IMG/VR virus record: IMGVR_UViG_3300030102_006951
Span: 94,421-158,420 of that record
Reading direction: 5' to 3' (one strand)
DNA from: a virus
DNA length: 64,000 nt
The notes beneath the pieces were generated by a model. That model was given only the letters and a program-made list of their open reading frames with translations, searched no databases and was not told the origin of the DNA. This document shows positions 33,426 to 42,134 of this stretch, one piece after another. The number at the start of each line of letters is the position of its first letter. The first letter of the stretch is position 1. The position numbers were made by a program, and so were the translations under genes.

Positions 33426-34607
33426 ATGTCTTCTAACAATAATTTAATTTTAAGAGTACTTAATAGTCCTTGGACTGAATACAGCCCTTTGGATGTTAAA
33501 CTAATGAGTAAAGTAGAGTTTACGAATGTAGATTATCCATTTTATAAATCATTAGATAATAACTTTATTTATTTAAAGGGTGAGATAATACATGAGGCTG
33601 AAAATCTTGATGGTACTGTAACGCTTAAGAAAATAAATGGTAATGATATATCGTTCGATATTGGTTCTAGTAATGGTGATGCTACTGGGCCAATTACTGT
33701 TGAAGGTAATTTAGAGTTACAGGGTACATCACCAGCTACTACATCTCAAGCTATATATGGTATTAATGTTATAACTGGTGCCACAGAATCAGCTTTAGCT
33801 ACAAAGCTACCAAGCCCTACTACGGGTAGACATACTATTTTTGTTAATAATTCAGACATACCAATACTAGTTTTTCCATCAGATACTGGTGGTGAGATTA
33901 ATGGTGTTGTAGATGGTGTGGCAATAATACCAAATGATGGTATAGCTTATACTTTTTATTGTATTGAAAATCCTACACCAGGTGCGTGGACTTGGACTGC
34001 ACCAGCGATAGGTAATTTAAGTCACAGTGAAATTTCAATTAATCACACCAATGGTGCTCAATCTATAGAGTGGAATAATGGTCAACAAGGTGTGTCAAAC
34101 GACACTTCTCCCGTTTCAGTTGGTATGGCGGGTGATGGTAGTATAATGCTAGATGGTAGTTGGAATACAAATAATTTCCCAGTTTGGGTTCATAAACTGA
34201 AAGTATATACTAATATTAAATGGGATGATATAGGGCCTAATCAAAATGATAAGATACAAGTTGGTTTCAAACAAGGTTATAAAAGTGCTTCGAATAGTAC
34301 AAGTCATGGTGTTAGAGCTACTGCGGTTTTTCAAGGTACTCAAGCTTCTCACCATCCTGATATTCAAGAAGTTTCAAGCGGTGTATCTGGGAATAATGTG
34401 GGTGACCTTGGCACTCTTTATATGGAAATACCTACCACTTACAATTTTCCACTATATAATATAATAGGTAATCAATGTGTCACAACACCAATTGCTCTTG
34501 GTAACGAGATTTGTCAAAGTAATGGTTTTTATACATTTGAAATGGTTGTGAATGCAAATGTGATATCAAAGGAATATAAGTTTCAGTGGTTTATAGAGTA
34601 CTCTTAA
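33426..34607 (+). CDS. Fibre with shared anchor and beta-rich tip (393 residues)
   Basis: The N-terminal 80 residues are the third copy of the anchor (NNLILRVLNSPW..., LDNNFIYLKGEII, KKINGNDISFDIG), with an 11-residue insertion relative to the 30205 protein. A short stalk (GPITVEGNLELQG, about 90-103) follows. The remaining 270 residues are beta-rich and end KEYKFQWFIEYS. No solenoid or helical module is present, making this the shortest of the three anchored fibres. The tip (residues 190-393) looks like a jelly-roll receptor-binding domain, by strand pattern only. Confidence 0.7.
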   Translation: MSSNNNLILRVLNSPWTEYSPLDVKLMSKVEFTNVDYPFYKSLDNNFIYLKGEIIHEAENLDGTVTLKKINGNDISFDIGSSNGDATGPITVEGNLELQGTSPATTSQAIYGINVITGATESALATKLPSPTTGRHTIFVNNSDIPILVFPSDTGGEINGVVDGVAIIPNDGIAYTFYCIENPTPGAWTWTAPAIGNLSHSEISINHTNGAQSIEWNNGQQGVSNDTSPVSVGMAGDGSIMLDGSWNTNNFPVWVHKLKVYTNIKWDDIGPNQNDKIQVGFKQGYKSASNSTSHGVRATAVFQGTQASHHPDIQEVSSGVSGNNVGDLGTLYMEIPTTYNFPLYNIIGNQCVTTPIALGNEICQSNGFYTFEMVVNANVISKEYKFQWFIEYS

Positions 34608-34614
34608 TATTTAT
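34607..34614 (+). promoter_or_regulatory. ATATTTAT late promoter-like box
   Basis: Overlaps the stop codon of the 33426 fibre gene and lies 23 nt before ATG 34630. TAATAAAG follows, as in the copy before the tail tube gene. Confidence 0.45.
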
Positions 34615-34629
34615 TAATAAAGGGAAGAT

Positions 34630-35016
34630 ATGGATTTTTACATTAACAAAGGGGCAACATTACCAATACTTAAAATGGAATTAATTAAAGATGGTAGATA
34701 TACTTACAAAGAATTTCATGATATGTTACAGAATAGTGATATATATTTCTGTATGACAGATGTTGTAACTGGTGTTAAAAAGATTGGTAAAAAACCAGCA
34801 GAATGTATTTTAAAATCAGAATATAATGGTTGTGGCGATGATGAATACTATATTGGTTATCGATTTACTAGTAAAGACACTAATAAGCCAGGTAGGTATG
34901 TTGGTAAATTCATAATTGAGTTTTTAGATGGTACTGTACACCCAGAAGGTACTCTTATAGTTCCAATAAGAGAGGAATTATTCATTAATGTATTAGACGG
35001 TTCAATAAAAAAGTAA
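34630..35016 (+). CDS. Unrecognised 128-residue beta-rich protein at the end of the fibre cassette
   Basis: It reads MDFYINKGATLPILKMELIKDGR, then STNKPGRYVGKF-type strands and TVHPEGTLIVPIREELFINVLDG. This strand pattern, with a PEGTLIVPI turn, is like the small Ig/DUF-type 'BppU-like' domains found near phage baseplates, although the match is not firm. It may be a fibre-associated or baseplate accessory protein. It has its own octamer box and is followed by an A/T hairpin. Confidence 0.5.
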   Translation: MDFYINKGATLPILKMELIKDGRYTYKEFHDMLQNSDIYFCMTDVVTGVKKIGKKPAECILKSEYNGCGDDEYYIGYRFTSKDTNKPGRYVGKFIIEFLDGTVHPEGTLIVPIREELFINVLDGSIKK

Positions 35017-35056
35017 CACAAATAGTTGCTTGTTTGATTCAAAACAATTATCTTTA

Positions 35057-35080
35057 TTAATCTTTTTACAAAAAGATTAA
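35057..35080. repeat. Perfect A/T hairpin (11-bp stem, 2-nt loop) before the DNA polymerase gene
   Basis: TTAATCTTTTT and AAAAAGATTAA are exact complements around an AC loop. The same AATCTTTT/AAAAGATT arms recur twice at 53178-53250, also between transcription units. No U-tract follows on either strand, so it is not a standard terminator. It may be a processing site, a weak terminator or a binding site. Confidence 0.6.
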
Positions 35081-35100
35081 AAAATCTTTTAACTAAAAAA

Positions 35101-35132
35101 TTTGTTTTACTATTTTTAATTCATTATATTTG
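35101..35132 (+). promoter_or_regulatory. Bacteroidota-type promoter (TTTG, 20 nt, TATATTTG) before DNA polymerase
   Basis: TTTG at 35101-35104 and TATATTTG at 35125-35132 match the -33 TTTG and -7 TAnnTTTG consensus of the Bacteroidota housekeeping sigma factor, spaced 20 nt. A transcript would begin near 35139, about 10 nt before ATG 35149. It differs clearly from the ATATTTAT boxes of structural genes and would allow early expression by host polymerase. Confidence 0.65.
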
Positions 35133-35148
35133 GCGAAAAATATATAAT

Positions 35149-38100
35149 ATGAATAATACAGTTGGCTTTGAAGTAATCGAGCAATTCCTAGAAGGTAGAG
35201 ACCCCCAAAAATATATAGTAGCAATTGAGAGCTCTTATAGAGACAACACAGTTGATTTAATAATTAATGACCCGACAGATGGTAAACGAATCGAAAAGCA
35301 CTCATATAAACCGTTTGTTTGGTTGAAGCATGAGGTTTCACTTTTATTGTATGGTGGTAAGACTAGTTTGATAAAAGAGGCTATGTCTAAATATAAGGTT
35401 AAAATAAAAAAACTTATAGTTGAGGATGGTGATGGTAATGTTCCAGAAAGACTAGATAATGGTTATAAGTTTATGGCAATATGTGATGGTAGTTATTCTA
35501 ATTTAATAAACTTTTTTAGGGAAGGTGGTGTCGATTTATATAGTAAGGATAATATAAATCCTTCAGATAAAAATTCACCAACATTTAGAAGTTTATTTGT
35601 TGCATTTTCACCTGACGAACAATTTTTAATACAAAGTGGTAAGAGATTGTTTAAGGGTATGGATGAATATAATGATTTACATAGATTTCAGTTTGACCTT
35701 GAGACTGAAGGTTTAGATGCATCAGTAGATGCTATATTCCAAATAGGTATTAGAGACAATAGGGGTTATGAAGAGGTTTTGGAGACTAGGGGTAATAATG
35801 AAAAAGAAAAAAGAGATTCGGAAAGGAATAACATTATTAGATTTTTTCATATAATAGATGAAAGATTGCCAGATTTAATAACAGCTTATAATGATGCAAA
35901 TTTTGATTGGCCTTTTATTAAAAGAAGATGTGAGAGACTTGGTATAGATATAGTAAATATAGCTAAAACACTAAACCCTAATAAAAAAATTAGGTGGAAG
36001 GATACTATGCTTAAATTGGGCGGTGAGACTGAATTTTTTGAGCAAACTTTGATGTGGGGGTATAATGTATTGGACATTTCTCACTCTGTTCGTAGGGCCC
36101 AAGCAATTAATTCAGATATAAAATCATGGTCACTTAAATATATTACACAATTTTCTGGTGTAGCAAAAAAGAATAGGGTTTATGTTCCTGGGGATATACT
36201 AAACAAAACGTGGCTAGATACCTCTGATTACGCTTTTAATGATGTTAATGGTGATTGGTATAGGATTAGTGAAGATAAGCCATTAGATGAAGGTTATGTG
36301 GTTGTTAAGGGTGATTATATAATCAGGAGGTACTTGCTTGATGACCTTTGGGAAACCGACCAAGTAGATGCTATATACAATCAGGCAGCATATTTAATTG
36401 CTAAATTATTACCAACATCATATATGCGTTCATCTACAATGGGTACCGCTGGGCAATGGAAGTTGATTATGGCTGCTTGGTCTTACGAAAACGGATTAGG
36501 TATACCAGCATTAGAAAAGAAGAGGGAGTTCACAGGTGGTCTTTCTAGACTGCTTGAGGTTGGCTACGCTAGAGATGTGGCTAAACTTGACTTTGCTGCA
36601 CTATACCCTAAAACTCAATTAACTCATGATATATTCCCTAGTTTAGACATATCTGGGGTTATGAAGGGTCTTTTAACTTACGTTGTTGATAAGAGGGATG
36701 AGTTTAAATTTAAAACTGGTGAGGAAAAGACTGTAGCTAAAGATTTACAGAAAAAGTTAGATGATAATTTACATAGACTTACACCAGACAGGGTGGCTAA
36801 TGCTAATAGGATGATTAGTGAGCATAAAAAACTTTCATCTGATTATGACAAAAAACAATTACCACTTAAAATATTGGCTAATTCATTTTTTGGTGCATAT
36901 GGGGCTCCTTATATATTTAATTGGGGGGATAGTGATTGTGCTGAAGAAACAACTTGTAGGGGTAGGCAGTATTTGAGACTTATGGTTAAACATTTTTATG
37001 AGACTCATGGTTTCAGACCCTTAGTGGGTGATACTGATGGGTTTAACTTTGCCATGCCAGAAAATATAAACGAAATTAAATATTTAGTCAAGGGCAGTCA
37101 TTGGAAAACTAAGAAGTATGAGCCAGGTACTGAACTAATTGGGTTAGATGCTGTTTTAGCTGATTTTAATGAAAGATATATGATTGGTAGGATGGGGTTA
37201 GACATAGATGATGTTTGTAATTCAACAATTAACTTTGCTAGAAAAAACTATGCTAACGACATTGATGGTAAAATAAAGTTGGTTGGTAACTCTATTAAAT
37301 CTAAAGCCATGCCCGTTTATATTGAAGAGTTTTTAAATAAAGCTATTAGACTTCTTTTAGATGGTAAGGGTTACGAGTTTATTCAATGGTATTACGATTA
37401 TGTAAATAAAATTTATAATTATGAAATACCTGTAGCTAAAATAGCTTCAAAGTCAAAGGTTAAATTAACACCTAACAATTATAAAAATGTTTACTGTAGA
37501 CAAAAAAATAAAGCTGGTAATCTTAAGTCTAGACAAGCACACATGGAACTAATATTAAAACATGATTTAAATGTTAATTTAGGTGATGTTATTTATTACG
37601 TTAATACTGGTACCGCTAAAAGTCATGCTGATATAAAAACAATTAAAGATAAAAAAACTAAGCAAGTATCTGAGGTTTTATTTAATTGTAAGTTAGTCCC
37701 TATAGATGAAATAGAAAATAATCCAGATTATACTACGGATGAATATAATGTTGCTAAGTACTTAGATTCTTTTAACAAGAGAATTAAACCTCTTCTAGTT
37801 TGTTTTAGTCCAGAAATTAGAAATGAAATTATTATTGATGTGTATAAAGATAAAAAGACTAAACTACTTAAATTAAATGAAAGAAACGCATTCACTAGGA
37901 AAGAATGTGAATTAGTCGCTGGAAAACCTTTCGAGGATACGGACCAAGATTCATATGATGCACTTATGACTTTAGAAGATAAAGAGATTAGATTCTGGGA
38001 TTCTGTTAACAAAACTCCTAATAATATGGAAGAAGACGAGTGGGCTTTAATTAGGTCAGATTATAATGAAAGGAAGAGAATAGAAAGAATTGAAGGTATT

Positions 38101-38646
38101 AGTAATGAAAAAAATCTTGTAAATGATATTTGTATGAGATTGGAAGTTGATGATTATAATTTAATGAAAAATGAGAATAAGTTACCAAATGAAATATTAT
38201 CTTTCTGTGATTTATTTGAAATTGATGGTAGATTTGTTTTAATATCTAATAAATGGGGTGTTGAATTACATGACAGTTCTATTTTACTAAAATATGAGCC
38301 TCAAGCAAATGAAAGACAAATTTATTATAATACTTTGGTTGAAGATGTTGATGATAGGTATCAACAGTGGATTGATTATAAAGAATCGTTGAAAGATGTG
38401 AACACAACAAAAGATGTTATTAACGATGTAAATGGTTTAGAGGCAAATATGATTAAATTATTAGAGGATAACTATTGGGAGGTAGGTTATGATGGGTCAT
38501 GGATTAGAAAAGACTGGGATTATAACAAAATTGGTAGTTTTACTTTGGAAGAAGCTTATAAAGCTGAGATGAGTTATCAAAACGATTTAAATAAAGCTAA
38601 GAATCAAAAATCAGATGATTTAATTATGAAATTTAAAGATGATTAA
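35149..38646 (+). CDS. gp43: Family B DNA polymerase (T4 gp43-like), enlarged
   Basis: At 1165 residues it is some 270 longer than T4 gp43. The exonuclease motif I is FQFDLETEG (about 180-188) and exo II includes ITAYNDANFDWPFI (about 243-256). Polymerase motif A is VAKLDFAALYPKTQL (about 477-491), motif B is KILANSFFGAYGAPY (about 574-588) and motif C is VGDTDGFNF (about 626-634). The catalytic aspartates of A and C are retained, but motif C reads DTDG where most family B enzymes have DTDS, and motif A has ALYPK instead of SLYPS. It copies the phage genome with 3'-5' proofreading. The extra length lies mainly between exo and palm and at the C-terminus; no intein junctions are evident. Confidence 0.93.
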   Translation: MNNTVGFEVIEQFLEGRDPQKYIVAIESSYRDNTVDLIINDPTDGKRIEKHSYKPFVWLKHEVSLLLYGGKTSLIKEAMSKYKVKIKKLIVEDGDGNVPERLDNGYKFMAICDGSYSNLINFFREGGVDLYSKDNINPSDKNSPTFRSLFVAFSPDEQFLIQSGKRLFKGMDEYNDLHRFQFDLETEGLDASVDAIFQIGIRDNRGYEEVLETRGNNEKEKRDSERNNIIRFFHIIDERLPDLITAYNDANFDWPFIKRRCERLGIDIVNIAKTLNPNKKIRWKDTMLKLGGETEFFEQTLMWGYNVLDISHSVRRAQAINSDIKSWSLKYITQFSGVAKKNRVYVPGDILNKTWLDTSDYAFNDVNGDWYRISEDKPLDEGYVVVKGDYIIRRYLLDDLWETDQVDAIYNQAAYLIAKLLPTSYMRSSTMGTAGQWKLIMAAWSYENGLGIPALEKKREFTGGLSRLLEVGYARDVAKLDFAALYPKTQLTHDIFPSLDISGVMKGLLTYVVDKRDEFKFKTGEEKTVAKDLQKKLDDNLHRLTPDRVANANRMISEHKKLSSDYDKKQLPLKILANSFFGAYGAPYIFNWGDSDCAEETTCRGRQYLRLMVKHFYETHGFRPLVGDTDGFNFAMPENINEIKYLVKGSHWKTKKYEPGTELIGLDAVLADFNERYMIGRMGLDIDDVCNSTINFARKNYANDIDGKIKLVGNSIKSKAMPVYIEEFLNKAIRLLLDGKGYEFIQWYYDYVNKIYNYEIPVAKIASKSKVKLTPNNYKNVYCRQKNKAGNLKSRQAHMELILKHDLNVNLGDVIYYVNTGTAKSHADIKTIKDKKTKQVSEVLFNCKLVPIDEIENNPDYTTDEYNVAKYLDSFNKRIKPLLVCFSPEIRNEIIIDVYKDKKTKLLKLNERNAFTRKECELVAGKPFEDTDQDSYDALMTLEDKEIRFWDSVNKTPNNMEEDEWALIRSDYNERKRIERIEGISNEKNLVNDICMRLEVDDYNLMKNENKLPNEILSFCDLFEIDGRFVLISNKWGVELHDSSILLKYEPQANERQIYYNTLVEDVDDRYQQWIDYKESLKDVNTTKDVINDVNGLEANMIKLLEDNYWEVGYDGSWIRKDWDYNKIGSFTLEEAYKAEMSYQNDLNKAKNQKSDDLIMKFKDD

Positions 38647-38654
38647 AATAAAAT

Positions 38655-38678
38655 AGGGCTAAACAAAGCCCTTTTTTT
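38655..38678 (+). terminator. Intrinsic terminator after DNA polymerase (probably bidirectional)
   Basis: AGGGCT and AGCCCT form a 6-bp stem with an AAACAA loop, followed by seven T. It lies 8 nt after the polymerase stop and 5 nt before the end of the convergent neck-like gene. On the minus strand the arm is followed by ATTTTATTTTAA, so it may also serve that gene. Confidence 0.8.
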
Positions 38679-38682
38679 ATAA

Positions 38683-39831
38683 TTACTTTAAGTAGAACCC
38701 TAATGGTCTAAACTTTAAATGTTTATTTAAAAACTCAGCTTCATTAGCAGCTCTTTCCATTTGTTTAGTAGATGATAATCTATCAAGTCTGGCGTCAAGT
38801 CTCTCTAATACAGATTTTCTTTCATCATTACCTTCACTTAATAATGACTCATAATCCATTGTTCTTTCAGCTTCTGGTGGCCCTACTACTCCACCAAATT
38901 TACCTCTTGTTCTACCTAAAGCCCTTTTAGCTTCAGATATAAATAGTTGCCTAACAAGTGTTTTTGTTGGTTCATTGAAATCTGAAAAATCTAATTTAGA
39001 TAATGGTACATCGTTTGGTAATTTAATAATATCTGGATTATCTCTTCTACAATCATCAACGTTTGATGGGTTTGTGTCATAATAGAAATACCAAGCCTGA
39101 CACCCAGTTATATTTATTGAGCTACCTGGACCACCTATACCGTGACCGAATGTAAATTTAGAACCTGGTGTGGATAGTAAGTGTAATAATCTAGTTCCAT
39201 TTGGCCCAGCTGTTAATTTATAAACCAGTTCACTTCTTAATAACCTATTCTTTAAATTTAAGTCACTAGCTGTTAGTAAGATATCAAAGGCTGGTGCGAT
39301 ATAATAACCACCATAACCACCAAATCCGTAACCGTTACCACCACCACCTACGCCACCTAGCTGTCCGTATCCACCAGCGAATCCATAATCTAAACCAGCA
39401 TAGTTAGCAAACAATGCCGCTTGTGTTGTTGGAGGTGTTATCCATAATACTTCGTTTACTTCTCTACCAGCTGGTATTTCATAAACTTGTCTGCCAGCTT
39501 CTAGGGTTACATAATCTTTTTTTAATTCCCATGGCCCCCTTGTTTGTAGTCCAACTTGTTTTGAGTATGCGTATGTGTATTGTGTCGTCAAATCAAAATC
39601 TCTAACACTTAAGGCAAATGCCATGTCAGTACTATCGATACTTTGACCTAATAATGATTGCCATTGGTGTTCTATGAGCCACTCTTGGACATATTGTGCG
39701 TAGTCTTCAATTGCAATGTCTAGCAGTGTGCAAAGCATGTCGTCAGTTAATTCAATCTGACGCAATGGTGCACCCATTGAAACTCTAAATTGTTCAAATA
39801 TTCTATTCTTATCTTCGTTACTAATTGGCAT
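38683..39831 (-). CDS. Neck/head-tail connector protein candidate (T4 gp13-like)
   Basis: The 382 residues have a helical N-terminus (FRVSMGAPLRQIELTDDMLCTLLDIAIEDYAQYVQEWLIEHQW, described here as residues about 14-56), which resembles the adaptor helices of T4-type neck proteins. A Gly/Tyr-rich flexible insert (GQLGGVGGGGNGYGFGGYGG, about 155-174) follows the strand REVNEVLWITPPTTQAALF. The C-terminus (AKRALGRTRGKFGGVVGPPEAERTM; ERAANEAEFLNKHLKFRPLG) is strongly basic/helical. The pattern recalls proteins annotated as neck protein in other T4-like Bacteroidota phages. This is recall, not a search. The octamer box on the minus strand 25 nt from its ATG marks it as a late gene. Confidence 0.5.
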   Translation of the reverse strand: MPISNEDKNRIFEQFRVSMGAPLRQIELTDDMLCTLLDIAIEDYAQYVQEWLIEHQWQSLLGQSIDSTDMAFALSVRDFDLTTQYTYAYSKQVGLQTRGPWELKKDYVTLEAGRQVYEIPAGREVNEVLWITPPTTQAALFANYAGLDYGFAGGYGQLGGVGGGGNGYGFGGYGGYYIAPAFDILLTASDLNLKNRLLRSELVYKLTAGPNGTRLLHLLSTPGSKFTFGHGIGGPGSSINITGCQAWYFYYDTNPSNVDDCRRDNPDIIKLPNDVPLSKLDFSDFNEPTKTLVRQLFISEAKRALGRTRGKFGGVVGPPEAERTMDYESLLSEGNDERKSVLERLDARLDRLSSTKQMERAANEAEFLNKHLKFRPLGFYLK

Positions 39832-39848
39832 AATATTATGATTTATAT

Positions 39849-39856
39849 ATAAATAT
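39849..39856 (-). promoter_or_regulatory. ATATTTAT late promoter-like box (minus)
   Basis: Minus-strand ATATTTAT, about 25 nt before ATG 39831. This is an isolated minus-strand structural gene, so the box follows the strand of the gene it serves. Confidence 0.5.
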
Positions 39857-39875
39857 TAAGAAATTAGGTAATCTT

Positions 39876-40145
39876 TTATTTTTCTTCAGATAAGAATTTT
39901 TTAGTTAAATCAAATGCTTCATCAATACTCTTAAAACTAATTTCTGGGGATAATAATACTTTTTTAACTAGAATTATCGGTACATTTTCAGTTTTACCTA
40001 ATTCCATTATTTTTTCAACTTCTTTAGTATGTTCTTTTAATTCAATATCTACATAGATATAATCAATCCCACCCTCATCAAATTTAGTTCTAATTTCTTT
40101 ACAGTATGGACAGTTTTCAAATCCATATAATCTTACATTATTCAT
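39876..40145 (-). CDS. Glutaredoxin
   Basis: The 89-residue protein has the redox motif NCPYC (C12, C15) after the first strand NVRLYGFE. The cis-proline segment TENVPIILV (about 52-60) is the family's second landmark. It reduces disulfides using glutathione or thioredoxin-type systems; in T4-like phages it supports ribonucleotide reductase. The usual TVPxI loop is NVPII here. The ATG overlaps the end of the SNF2 helicase gene by 8 nt. No reductase gene is visible in the window. Confidence 0.92.
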   Translation of the reverse strand: MNNVRLYGFENCPYCKEIRTKFDEGGIDYIYVDIELKEHTKEVEKIMELGKTENVPIILVKKVLLSPEISFKSIDEAFDLTKKFLSEEK

Positions 40146-41997
40146 AATCTTCTATTATTTCATTTAACATCTGGTCTATAACTTCTTCTTCATTGAAGTC
40201 TACTTGACCCATTATAGTGTTTATTATATTTTGTTTTCTTTTTAGCGTGCCCCATATTCTTATTGATATAGTATCTTCAAATAATTGGTAGTATACAGTT
40301 ACATTATTTTTTTGACCTATCCTATAACTTCTATCCTCCGCTTGTTCATTATTACCTGGAACCCAGTCAAATGAATTAAAAATAACATGAGTGGCTTCGG
40401 TTAATGTAATACCAACCCCAGCTGATATTATATTACCAATAAATACTGTAGTTTTACTAGACTGTTGAAATTTATCAATTGACTTTTGTTTTTCTTTATC
40501 GCTCATTGAGCCATGGTGTATTACACATTTATTACCAAAGTAATTTTCCAACTCCATTAATTCGTCTGTAAATGTACAAAATATAATTACCTTGTGACCT
40601 TGTTCTAATACCTCCTCAGCTTGCTCTATAGTTTTTGGTATTGCTTCCATAGCCACATATTTTCTAAGTAACCCTAATTCTACCAAATCCCTTTCGGGTT
40701 CACCTCTTTTTTTCTTAGCTCTTCTTTCTTCTAAATATTCTTCCCATAAATTATCATAATTTGACCATTGTTTTTTATTAAATTTATGATATAACGGAAC
40801 TATATTTTTTTCTGGCATATCACCTATCTCGGTTTTAAGTCTTCTTAGGTATATGTGTTTTGTTTTCATGGCTAATTCTTCTAAATTGGTTGCTCCGTTA
40901 GTTAACCAAATTCTTTTTTGTCTACCGTTTTTAAGTGTGGTAGTTATTTGTCTACCTTCACAATATCTTAGGACAAAGTGTTTCCAATTATCAGCTATTG
41001 GTGATTTTATTAGTTTTAATAAATTATAGTAATCCATAGGTCTATTAGCTACTGGGGTTCCACTTAATAACCATACTTTTTTATCACCATAATTAGTACA
41101 TATATCTTTCATTATAGCACCCCTATTACTGTTCGGGTTTTTTAATTTATGTGCTTCGTCAATTATTATTAAGTCAAACTTTGCTTTAACTAATTCTTGA
41201 CTGTCCCAACAAATATCTTCTTCTCTAATGTTTTTTCCAGGTATTTCATGAAAGTTTTTAAGTATGTCGTAATTTATTATAGTAAATTTAGCATCTTTCC
41301 ACCTCTTACCATCAATTATTGCGGTATCATTTTCTTTAAAATATTGTATCTCTCTCTCCCAGTTAATTTTAACCGAAGATGGACACACTATTAATATTTT
41401 TTTTGCGTTACATTCTATTGCCGATATAACGCTCATCATTGTTTTACCTAAGCCCATGTCATCTGCTAACAAACATCCGTCATTTGTTAGTAGGAATTTA
41501 ATACCTTTCTTTTGGTGTTCGTATGGGGTTCTACCTATGGTTCCGTCACTTAGCGTGAATTGGTCTAATTTTTTATATTTATCAAAATCAACTTCAATAT
41601 CAATTTCTTTATGAAATGGGTCGTCAAGAACTTGTGTTTTTGGTACAAAATACATTTCAGATTTATCTTGATTTCTCTTTAATTTACCATATATATGATA
41701 TGTTTTTTCACTCTCGGCCAAGACATATTCAAATAATATTTTTTCTGGTGTAAATGATAGGTTGTAGTTTTTTTTGAGTTCTTCACCTAAATATGAAGTT
41801 ATTGGTATAATTTTATTTACGTGGATGGGTTCTTTATCATGATTGTTAACTATATACTTTGTTTGATTGGCGGTTAGTTTTAACTTACCAGACTTACCAA
41901 GTTTTAGTTTCAATTTCTTTAAATACGGGTTCTTCCCGTTGTAATTTTCAAGAATAGTAATAGCCGAACGTCCTTTTATGTCATCCAAATTAATCAA
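40138..41997 (-). CDS. SNF2-family DNA helicase/ATPase (TTG start)
   Basis: The 619 residues contain HQKKGIKFLL (161-170), Walker A ADDMGLGKTMMSV (178-190), ILIVCPSSVKINWEREI (201-217), DEAHKLKNP (280-288) and LSGTPVANRPMDYYNLL. The C-terminal half has HHGSMSDKEKQKSIDKF, SAGVGITLTEATHVIF and EDRSYRIGQ (554-562), the arginine-finger motif VI. It translocates on DNA using ATP and in phages is linked to replication fork remodelling. The N-terminal 150 residues carry no recognised domain. The start codon is TTG at 41997; the next upstream in-frame codon is a stop after five codons, and no ATG lies nearby, so TTG is the best choice. Confidence 0.9.
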   Translation of the reverse strand: MINLDDIKGRSAITILENYNGKNPYLKKLKLKLGKSGKLKLTANQTKYIVNNHDKEPIHVNKIIPITSYLGEELKKNYNLSFTPEKILFEYVLAESEKTYHIYGKLKRNQDKSEMYFVPKTQVLDDPFHKEIDIEVDFDKYKKLDQFTLSDGTIGRTPYEHQKKGIKFLLTNDGCLLADDMGLGKTMMSVISAIECNAKKILIVCPSSVKINWEREIQYFKENDTAIIDGKRWKDAKFTIINYDILKNFHEIPGKNIREEDICWDSQELVKAKFDLIIIDEAHKLKNPNSNRGAIMKDICTNYGDKKVWLLSGTPVANRPMDYYNLLKLIKSPIADNWKHFVLRYCEGRQITTTLKNGRQKRIWLTNGATNLEELAMKTKHIYLRRLKTEIGDMPEKNIVPLYHKFNKKQWSNYDNLWEEYLEERRAKKKRGEPERDLVELGLLRKYVAMEAIPKTIEQAEEVLEQGHKVIIFCTFTDELMELENYFGNKCVIHHGSMSDKEKQKSIDKFQQSSKTTVFIGNIISAGVGITLTEATHVIFNSFDWVPGNNEQAEDRSYRIGQKNNVTVYYQLFEDTISIRIWGTLKRKQNIINTIMGQVDFNEEEVIDQMLNEIIEDYE

Positions 41998-42010
41998 TGT
42001 TAATAATATT

Positions 42011-42024
42011 TAACAATATTGTTA
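42011..42024. promoter_or_regulatory. 14-bp perfect palindrome TAACAATATTGTTA upstream of SNF2 helicase
   Basis: A perfect dyad lies 14 nt before the TTG start of the helicase, in the 137-nt divergent gap shared with the 42135 gene. It could be an operator for either gene. No cognate regulator is identified. Confidence 0.4.
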
Positions 42025-42088
42025 TAAGTTAAATATAAGTATTTTTTTATAAAAAATCAATACTTTACTGATTATTCTTTGTTTCTAA

Positions 42089-42096
42089 ATATTTAT
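42089..42096 (+). promoter_or_regulatory. ATATTTAT late promoter-like box
   Basis: 46 nt before ATG 42135, followed by CTAAAAAGAT. CTTTACT occurs 24 nt before it. Confidence 0.45.
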
Positions 42097-42134
42097 CTAA
42101 AAAGATATTACAACGCCAATAAAATTAATTAACT

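Noticed and set aside
23123-34607. A diversity-generating retroelement acting on the fibre genes
   Set aside because: No reverse transcriptase, template repeat or accessory gene is visible; the repeats differ as in ordinary module duplication.
35149-38646. Intein or split polymerase explaining the extra length
   Set aside because: No intein splice residues or homing-endonuclease motifs are seen, and the motifs follow in normal order in one frame.
40138-41997. Type I/III restriction or anti-phage helicase
   Set aside because: Motifs are SNF2-type (DDMGLGKT, DEAH, YRIGQ) without nuclease or methylase domains; a phage replication/remodelling helicase is simpler.
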